64,000 nt of DNA from Micromonosporaceae bacterium KJ-029 (lineage in GTDB: Bacteria > Actinomycetota > Actinomycetes > Mycobacteriales > Micromonosporaceae). Below the pieces are notes generated by a model that searched no databases, was not told where the DNA came from, and was given only the letters and a program-made list of their open reading frames with translations. Location: the NCBI GenBank assembly GCA_005402585.1, contig BIFP01000067.1, positions 124,001 to 188,000 of the forward strand, in the 5' to 3' direction. This document shows positions 58,608-64,000 of the stretch, piece after piece (the stretch's first letter is position 1; the number at the start of each line of letters is the position of its first letter). Made by a program: the position numbers and the translations under genes.

Positions 58608-58658
58608 TGCGCTGAAGGCGCGACAGCACGGCGGCCCCTCCTGCGTGAGGGGCTTTTT
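58598..58658 (+). promoter_or_regulatory. leuS transcription attenuator (pause hairpin and terminator)
   Basis: GCCGTGCTG (58598-58606) pairs perfectly with CAGCACGGC (58624-58632), the early hairpin, enclosing a small GCGC/GCGC stem. GCCCCTC (58634-58640) pairs with GAGGGGC (58647-58653) and is followed by TTTTT (58654-58658), a classical intrinsic terminator and rare in this GC-rich genome. The first hairpin overlaps the end of the leader peptide, so a ribosome stalled at the Leu codons would keep it open. The exact antiterminator pairing was not worked out. Confidence 0.8.
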
Positions 58659-58746
58659 CGTGCCCGCCGCCGGGCCGGGGCGGGCCTCGAGCACGAGACA
58701 CGAGACCAGCCAGCAAGGACTCCGCCGAGCGACGCGAGGAGACGCC

Positions 58747-61572
58747 ATGACCGAGCCAGAGACCCCACCGTTCCGGTACACCGCGGTGATGGCCGACGAG
58801 ATCGAACGCCGCTGGCAGGACTTCTGGGAACGCGAGGGGACCTTCCACGCGCCGAACCCGGCCGGGCCGCTGGCCGATCCGGCGCACCCGCGCTCCGGCT
58901 CGGAGAAGCTGTACGTGCTGGACATGTTCCCGTACCCCTCGGGCGCGGGGCTGCACGTGGGCCACCCGCTGGGCTACATCGGCACCGACTGCTTCGCCCG
59001 CTACCAGCGGATGGCGGGGCGCAACGTGTTGCACGCGATGGGCTTCGACGCGTTCGGCCTGCCCGCCGAGCAGTACGCGGTGCAGACCGGTACCCACCCG
59101 AGGACCACGACCGAGGCCAACATCGTCCGCTACCGGGAGCAGCTGCGCCGGCTGGGGCTGGCCCACGACCAGCGGCGCTCGGTGGCCACCATCGAGACCG
59201 ACTTCTACCGCTGGACACAGTGGATCTTCCTGCAGATCTTCAACTCCTGGTACGACCGGGACGCCGGGCGGGCCCGGCCGATCAGCGAGCTGATCGCCGA
59301 GTTCGCCGGGGGCACCCGGCGCACCCCGGACGGCCGTCCGTGGGGTGAGCTGACCGCCGCCGAGCGGCGCCGGACCGTCGACGACCACCGTCTGGCGTAC
59401 GTCTCGGAGGCGCCGGTCAACTGGTGCCCCGGGCTGGGCACGGTGCTGGCCAACGAGGAGGTCACCGCCGACGGCCGCTCGGAGCGGGGCAACTTCCCGG
59501 TCTTCAAGCGCAACCTGAAGCAGTGGATGATGCGGATCACCGCGTACGGCGACCGGCTGCTGGACGACCTGGACAAGCTGGACTGGCCCGAGCCGATCAA
59601 GCTGATGCAGCGCAACTGGATCGGCCGCTCCCAGGGCGCGCACATCGACTTCCCGACCACCGTCGCCCCGATCCGGGTGTTCACGACCCGGCCGGACACC
59701 ATCTTCGGCGCCACCTACATGGTGCTGGCGCCCGAGCACCAGCTGGTGGATGAACTGGTACCGGCGGCCTGGCCGGAGGGCACCCGGGAGGCGTGGACCG
59801 GCGGGCACGCCAGCCCGCGGGCGGCGGTGGAGGCGTACCGCAAGTCGGCGGCGGCCAAGACCGACGTCGAGCGGCAGGCGGAGACCAAGGAGAAGACCGG
59901 CGTCTTCATCGGTGCGTACGCCACCAACCCGGTCACCGGCGCGCAGATCCCGATCTTCATCGCCGACTACGTGCTGGCCGGCTACGGCACCGGCGCGATC
60001 ATGGCGGTGCCCGCCCAGGACGAGCGGGACTGGGCCTTCGCCGAGGTCTTCGAGCTGCCGATCGTGCGTACCGTGCAGCCGCCGGAGGGCTTCGACGGCA
60101 AGGCGTACACCGGGGAGGGCCCGGCTATCAACAGCGCCGCGCCCGAGCGCGGCCTGGACCTGGACGGCCTGGGGGTGGCCGACGCCAAGGCCCGGATCAT
60201 CGCCTGGCTGGAGGAGAACGGCGCCGGTCAGGGCGCGGTGACCTACCGGCTGCGGGACTGGCTGTTCAGCCGGCAGCGCTACTGGGGCGAGCCGTTCCCG
60301 ATCGTGTACGACGCCGACGGCGCCGCCATCGCGCTGCCGGAGGAGATGCTGCCGGTCGAACTGCCCGAGGTGGACGACTTCTCCCCGCGCACCTTCGACC
60401 CGGAGGACGCCGACAGCGACCCGGAGACGCCGCTGTCGCGCCGCCGGGACTGGGTCGAGGTCGAACTGGACCTGGGTGACGGGCCCAAGCGCTACACCCG
60501 GGAGACCAACGTGATGCCGCAGTGGGCCGGCTCCTGCTGGTACGAGCTGCGCTACCTGGACCCGACCAACCCGCAGCGGTTCGTCGACGCCGACAACGAG
60601 CGGTACTGGATGGGGCCGCGCGGCGAGGGCGACTGCGGCGGCGTGGACCTGTACGTCGGCGGTGCCGAGCACGCCGTGCTGCACCTGCTGTACGCCCGGT
60701 TCTGGCACAAGGTGCTGTACGACCTGGGCCACGTGTCGTCGTACGAGCCGTTCCGCAAGCTGTTCAACCAGGGCTACATCCAGGCGTACGCGTACACCGA
60801 CGCCCGGGGCGCGTACGTGCCGGCCGAGGAGGTCGCCGAGCGTGACGGCGGCTTCTTCCTGGGTGACGTCCAGGTCAACCGCGAGTACGGCAAGATGGGC
60901 AAGTCCCTGAAGAACGTCGTCACCCCGGACGAGATGTGCGCCGCCTACGGCGCCGACACCTTCCGGGTGTACGAGATGTCGATGGGGCCGCTGGAGGTGT
61001 CCCGCCCCTGGGAGACCCGGGCCGTGGTCGGCTCGTACCGGTTCCTGCAACGGGTCTGGCGGGCCATCGTGGACGAGCAGACCGGCGAGCTGCGGGTGGT
61101 CGACGCCCCGGCCGACGAGGCGACCCGGCGGCTGCTGCACCGGGTGATCGACGGCGTCCGGGGCGACATGGAGGGGATCCGGTTCAACACCGCGGTCGCC
61201 AAGCTGATCGAGCTGACCAACGGGGTGACCCGGCTGGCGCAGACCCCGCGCGAGGTGGCCGAGCCGCTGGTGCTGATGCTGGCGCCGGTCGCCCCGCACG
61301 TCGCCGAGGAACTGTGGCGGCGGCTGGGCCACCAGACCTCGCTGACGTACGCGGACTTCCCGGTCGCCGACCCGGCCCTGCTGGTCGCCGAGACGGTGAC
61401 GTACCCGGTGCAGGTCAACGGCAAGGTCCGCGGCCGGATCGAGGTGCCCGCCGGCGCCGCCGAGGACGACGTGCGGGCGCAGGCGCTGGCCGCGGTGGCC
61501 AGCACGCTGGCCGGCAAGGAACCCCGCAAGGTCATCGTCATCCCCGGCCGGATGGTCTCCGTCGTCGCCTGA
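58747..61572 (+). CDS. leuS: Leucyl-tRNA synthetase
   Basis: A 941-residue class I aminoacyl-tRNA synthetase that charges tRNA-Leu. MFPYPSGAGLHVGHPLGY has the HIGH-type motif (HVGH, about residue 72); a large editing (CP1) domain contains TTRPDTIFGATYMVLAPEH and GTGAIMAVPAQDERDWAFA; KMGKSLKN near residue 716 is the KMSKS loop; the C-terminal anticodon-binding helices and end domain VQVNGKVRGRIEVPAGA follow. GAGGAGA lies four bases before the ATG. Expression is probably tuned by leucine through the upstream attenuator. The message runs into a 54-bp GGGGCCC repeat four bases after the stop. Confidence 0.97.
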   Translation: MTEPETPPFRYTAVMADEIERRWQDFWEREGTFHAPNPAGPLADPAHPRSGSEKLYVLDMFPYPSGAGLHVGHPLGYIGTDCFARYQRMAGRNVLHAMGFDAFGLPAEQYAVQTGTHPRTTTEANIVRYREQLRRLGLAHDQRRSVATIETDFYRWTQWIFLQIFNSWYDRDAGRARPISELIAEFAGGTRRTPDGRPWGELTAAERRRTVDDHRLAYVSEAPVNWCPGLGTVLANEEVTADGRSERGNFPVFKRNLKQWMMRITAYGDRLLDDLDKLDWPEPIKLMQRNWIGRSQGAHIDFPTTVAPIRVFTTRPDTIFGATYMVLAPEHQLVDELVPAAWPEGTREAWTGGHASPRAAVEAYRKSAAAKTDVERQAETKEKTGVFIGAYATNPVTGAQIPIFIADYVLAGYGTGAIMAVPAQDERDWAFAEVFELPIVRTVQPPEGFDGKAYTGEGPAINSAAPERGLDLDGLGVADAKARIIAWLEENGAGQGAVTYRLRDWLFSRQRYWGEPFPIVYDADGAAIALPEEMLPVELPEVDDFSPRTFDPEDADSDPETPLSRRRDWVEVELDLGDGPKRYTRETNVMPQWAGSCWYELRYLDPTNPQRFVDADNERYWMGPRGEGDCGGVDLYVGGAEHAVLHLLYARFWHKVLYDLGHVSSYEPFRKLFNQGYIQAYAYTDARGAYVPAEEVAERDGGFFLGDVQVNREYGKMGKSLKNVVTPDEMCAAYGADTFRVYEMSMGPLEVSRPWETRAVVGSYRFLQRVWRAIVDEQTGELRVVDAPADEATRRLLHRVIDGVRGDMEGIRFNTAVAKLIELTNGVTRLAQTPREVAEPLVLMLAPVAPHVAEELWRRLGHQTSLTYADFPVADPALLVAETVTYPVQVNGKVRGRIEVPAGAAEDDVRAQALAAVASTLAGKEPRKVIVIPGRMVSVVA

Positions 61573-61575
61573 GGT

Positions 61576-61629
61576 GTAAGGAGGGGCCCCCTGTTAACGC
61601 CTGGTGTATAGCAGGGGCCCCTTCCTAAC
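61576..61629 (-). repeat. Intact 54-bp GGGGCCC double palindrome
   Basis: On the minus strand GTTAGGAAGGGGCCCC ... CAGGCGTTAACAGGGGGCCCC, ending CTCCTTAC, 54 bases. It lies between the convergent leuS and TVP38 genes, four bases after the leuS stop, where its two stems could also act as a terminator. Confidence 0.88.
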
Positions 61630-61686
61630 GCGCGACGGCGGCGGGAACGCGATGCGGCGAGCGGGAGGTTGCGCGGGTGGGCGCTG

Positions 61687-62397
61687 TCAGGTGGGGTCGG
61701 GCCGCCGGCGTTCGGCGCGCCACCAGCGGGCGATCAGCACCGCGCTGGCGATGAAGCCCAGCGCGGCCGGGGCGGCGGCGAACCAGTTGACCTCGCCGGG
61801 GGAGGTGACGGCGGCGCCGACCGCCGCGTAGCCGAACGCGGTCGGGGCGGAGGCGATCACGCTGCCGACGAGGAACGGCAGGATCCGCGCGCCGGTGGTG
61901 CCGTAGCCGTAGCTGACCAGGCCGAACCCGGAGATCGGTAACAGCCGTACGGTGATCACCCCGAGCACGCTCTGCCGGGTGAACCAGCGGTCCAGCCGGG
62001 CCAGCCGGCCCCGGACGCGTTCGGCGACGAAGTCCCGGCCCAGCAGCCGGCCCACGACGAAGCCGACCGCCGCCGCGAGCAGGGCGGCGCCCAGGGCGTA
62101 CGCGGCACCCTCCAGGGCGCCGAAGACCGCCCCCGCGGCGAGCGTGATGAACGTGCGGGGGACCAGTGCCACCAGCAGCAGTGCCCCGCCGAGGACGCCG
62201 GCGACCGGGGCGAGACCACCCAGCTCGTCACCGAACTGCGGCAGGGCCGTCGGGTCGGGACGGGGGACCAGCAACAGGGTCACCCCGAACCCGGCGAGCA
62301 GGAGCAGCAGCAGGCAGAACCGGACGACCGACGGCCTGGCGGCGACCCGGGACCACGATCGCCTGTTGTGCAGCAGCCGTCGGACGGCGGGGATCAT
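61687..62397 (-). CDS. TVP38/TMEM64 (DedA-like) family membrane protein
   Basis: A 236-residue integral membrane protein. After a basic N-terminus there is a transmembrane segment (VVRFCLLLLLLAGFGVTLLLV), then the SNARE-associated (VTT/DedA) domain: LVPRTFITLAAGAVFGALEGAAYALGAALLAAAVGFVVGRLLGRDFV, RWFTRQSVLGVITVRLLPISGFGLVSYGYG and PFLVGSVIASAPTAFGYAAVGA. The Arg in VRLLP and the glycine-rich loops are family hallmarks. These proteins are linked to lipid scrambling or envelope homeostasis. The ATG overlaps the gatD stop as ATGA. Confidence 0.9.
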   Translation of the reverse strand: MIPAVRRLLHNRRSWSRVAARPSVVRFCLLLLLLAGFGVTLLLVPRPDPTALPQFGDELGGLAPVAGVLGGALLLVALVPRTFITLAAGAVFGALEGAAYALGAALLAAAVGFVVGRLLGRDFVAERVRGRLARLDRWFTRQSVLGVITVRLLPISGFGLVSYGYGTTGARILPFLVGSVIASAPTAFGYAAVGAAVTSPGEVNWFAAAPAALGFIASAVLIARWWRAERRRPDPT

Positions 62398-63113
62398 GCC
62401 CGGGCGGCGGCCACCGCGCCCTGACGTTCGGCCCGCAGCCGGTCGGCCCAGGTGTCGTCGAGCGGCGGGAGCTGGTGCGCGCCGGTGGCCCAGCGCAGCA
62501 GCAGGTCGGCCAGGGCCGGGTTGCGGGCCAGCGCCGGCCCGTGCGAGTACGTGCCGAGCAGCTTGCCCCGCCACGCCCCCTCGGTGGCGCCGTCGTTGCC
62601 GATCCCGGCGGTGACCCGGGCCAGCGGCGAGACGCCGGGGCCGAGGTGGGTCCGGCCGCCGTGGTTCTCGAAGCCGGTCAGCGGCGGCAGGCCCAGCCGG
62701 GCGTCGATGTCGCCGGCCAGCTCGCCGACGGCCCGGGTGGGGCCCCGGTCCGAGCTGAGGTCGAGCAGCTCCAGGCCCCGGTACTGGGTGCCCTTGGCGA
62801 AGAACGAGGTGCCGAGCAGCTGGTAGCCGGCGCAGACGCCGAACACCACCGAACCCTGGGCGACGGCCCGGTGCAGCCCGCCGTCGGCGAGCAGCCGTTG
62901 CGCGCCGAGCGCCTGCGGGCCGTCCTCGCCGCCACCGATCAGGTAGATGTCGGCGGTGGTGGGCATCTGCTGGTCGGAGCGGACCTCCAGCACCTCGACC
63001 CGGAACCCGCGCTGCCACGCCCGCCGGGCCAGGATCAGCATGTTGCCCCGGTCGCCGTAGGTGGACAGCAGGTCGGGATAGATCCAGACAATGCGCAGGG
63101 TCTCAGTTGACAC
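62394..63113 (-). CDS. gatD: Lipid II isoglutaminyl synthase, glutaminase subunit GatD
   Basis: A 239-residue class I glutamine amidotransferase-like subunit. VVFGVCAGYQLLG contains the nucleophile Cys; GTYSHGPALARNPALADLLLRWA has the catalytic His; IYLIGGGEDGPQALGAQRL is the N-terminal GATase block. It supplies ammonia to MurT, which amidates the second residue (D-Glu to D-iso-Gln) of lipid II. The GTG at 63113 lies 8 bases before the murT stop (11-base overlap), so the two subunits are made together, as in other Gram-positive bacteria. The usual Glu of the triad is replaced in GatD, as in this family. Confidence 0.94.
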   Translation of the reverse strand: MSTETLRIVWIYPDLLSTYGDRGNMLILARRAWQRGFRVEVLEVRSDQQMPTTADIYLIGGGEDGPQALGAQRLLADGGLHRAVAQGSVVFGVCAGYQLLGTSFFAKGTQYRGLELLDLSSDRGPTRAVGELAGDIDARLGLPPLTGFENHGGRTHLGPGVSPLARVTAGIGNDGATEGAWRGKLLGTYSHGPALARNPALADLLLRWATGAHQLPPLDDTWADRLRAERQGAVAAARA

Positions 63114-64000
63114 GGTCCAACTCCGCTCGGATGTCCTGGAACGCGGTGTAGTTCGCGATGACTTCCAACCGCCCCGGCGGCACCGCCCGGACGGCGTCGT
63201 CGAACGTACGCACGTGCTGGAACGGTACGTCGTTGACGTCCAGCCGCACGGCCAGGTCGTAGGCCCGGTCGCCGGTGATGAGCACCTGGCGCCCGCGCAG
63301 CGGGGCGAAGTCGACGTCGAAGAGCCAGGAGGTGTCCAGCCCGTCGGGGTCGCGGGCGTTGATGGACAGCAGGGTCGGCGCCTGTTCGGCCATGTCGAAC
63401 GCCTCCAGCCAGCTGGCCGGGTTCTTGGCCAGCAGCAGCCGGACGGTACGCCCGTCCCGCTCGACCTGGGCGTACCGCCCGGCGACCGAGGTGACGTCGC
63501 CGAGCCGGGGGACCGCGTCGAACGGGCGTACGCCGAACTCGGCGGCGAGCGCGAGGGCGGTGGCCGAGTTGCCGAGGTTGACCTTGCCGGGGAGTTGGAG
63601 CTTCACCTTGTACCAGGCGCCGGTCGGGTCGACGACCCCTTCGTCGTCCACGGTCCACTGCGGGTCGGGCCGGCGTAGCGGGCAGCCGGTGCACCACCAC
63701 TGCTCACCGGAGCGCTGGATGGTGGAGCCGCACTCGGGGCAGACCCAGGAGTCGTCGTGCCACCGCTGCCCGGCGGAGAACCAGGTGACGTGTGGCGGCG
63801 TGATCTGCTGGTCGTGGCTGGCCGGCGGGGTGGCCGCCCAGACCACCAGCGGGTCGTCGGCGTTGGCGACGATGCGGACGTCCGGATGGCGGGCCAGCGC
63901 CGTGCGCCAGAGCTGCGCCATCATGGCGACCTCCTTGGCCCGGTCCAGCTGGTCGCGGGAGAGGTTGAGCAACGCCACCACATGCGGGTCGGTCGCCTCG
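63103..64000 (-). CDS. murT: Lipid II isoglutaminyl synthase, ligase subunit MurT (5' end outside the window)
   Basis: The C-terminal ~298 residues of MurT; the gene continues past the right edge. The visible part starts in EATDPHVVALLNLSRDQLDR, a conserved Mur-ligase segment, and shows WVCPECGSTIQRSGEQWWCTGCPLRRP, four Cys of the zinc ribbon that is typical of MurT, then LPGKVNLGNSATALALAAEFG (the Mur central-domain end), the C-terminal Rossmann domain with RLLLAKNPASWLEAFDM and the late LLSINARDPDGLDTSWLFDVDF. The nucleotide P-loop is not in the window. It overlaps gatD by 11 bases. Confidence 0.94.
   Translation of the reverse strand, partial: EATDPHVVALLNLSRDQLDRAKEVAMMAQLWRTALARHPDVRIVANADDPLVVWAATPPASHDQQITPPHVTWFSAGQRWHDDSWVCPECGSTIQRSGEQWWCTGCPLRRPDPQWTVDDEGVVDPTGAWYKVKLQLPGKVNLGNSATALALAAEFGVRPFDAVPRLGDVTSVAGRYAQVERDGRTVRLLLAKNPASWLEAFDMAEQAPTLLSINARDPDGLDTSWLFDVDFAPLRGRQVLITGDRAYDLAVRLDVNDVPFQHVRTFDDAVRAVPPGRLEVIANYTAFQDIRAELDRVN

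Noticed and set aside
58557..58746. T-box riboswitch before leuS
   Set aside because: The leader is too short for a T-box stem I with specifier and no T-box sequence is seen; the Leu-rich leader peptide and terminator explain the region.
58591..61332. A 913-codon antisense open frame across leuS
   Set aside because: leuS motifs are complete on the plus strand; the antisense product has no recognisable domain.

Overview
The window is chromosomal DNA of a high-GC actinomycete, most probably a Micromonospora-like member of the Micromonosporaceae. The signs are very GC-rich codon use, frequent GTG starts, a CruF/glycosyltransferase/CrtD-type carotenoid block like that behind glycosylated carotenoids in Salinispora, a MurT/GatD pair, and small dispersed palindromes in the gaps. 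No rRNA, tRNA, CRISPR array, prophage or complete insertion sequence was seen. Many genes look leaderless: a TANNNT box sits 6-8 nt before the start codon.

Layout. 1-9.4 kb: acyl-CoA ligase end, SRPBCC protein, ROK glucokinase, EEP-fold hydrolase, flavin monooxygenase, a serine-less alpha/beta hydrolase, trehalose-6-P synthase, PlsC-type acyltransferase. 9.4-17.5 kb: a 1197-residue cyclase/STAND regulator, Crp/Fnr regulator, RNase AS, phosphofructokinase, proC, DUF2203. 17.7-21 kb: glycine betaine ABC transporter. 21-25.9 kb: a gene-poor stretch, a GNAT enzyme coupled to a 37-residue ORF, a truncated F420-reductase relative, glutathione peroxidase, a secreted chitinase with promoter and operator, a lipoprotein. 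26-35.8 kb: class II DAHP synthase, threonine aldolase, endonuclease IV, PASTA kinase PknL with its Rv2175c-type partner, polyprenyl synthase, MetF, CDP-alcohol transferase. Several of these (fadD, SRPBCC, PlsC, RNase AS, aroG, pknL, Rv2175c, idsA, metF) occur together in mycobacteria too. 36-41.6 kb: carotenoid tailoring block. 41.7-49.2 kb: an SOS-box-controlled HEPN - imuA' - imuB - dnaE2 mutagenesis cassette. 49.3-53 kb: methyltransferase, phosphodiesterase-type hydrolase, DNA polymerase IV, DUF3040. 53.3-58.2 kb: MoxR - DUF58 - transglutaminase operon. 58.5-61.6 kb: leuS behind a leucine attenuator (12-residue leader peptide with three Leu codons, then an intrinsic terminator). 61.7-64 kb: TVP38-type membrane protein, GatD, MurT (cut by the window end).

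The most unusual content is small repetitive DNA. (1) An 80-bp element occurs at three places exactly where one gene's RTGA stop should overlap the next gene's start. Each copy encodes an open 27-codon mini-ORF that restores the RTGA overlap with the downstream gene. (2) A 161-bp element occurs twice, with a conserved core but different, still self-complementary, end arms and a TTA duplication. One copy interrupts a 54-bp GGGGCCC double palindrome whose intact form is also present, so the insertion can be reconstructed. (3) A 54-bp GGGGCCC copy lies in frame inside a coding sequence. (4) A 168-bp imperfect palindrome overlaps a stop codon in the carotenoid operon. (5) A 59-bp tandem repeat separates the aroG and threonine aldolase genes.
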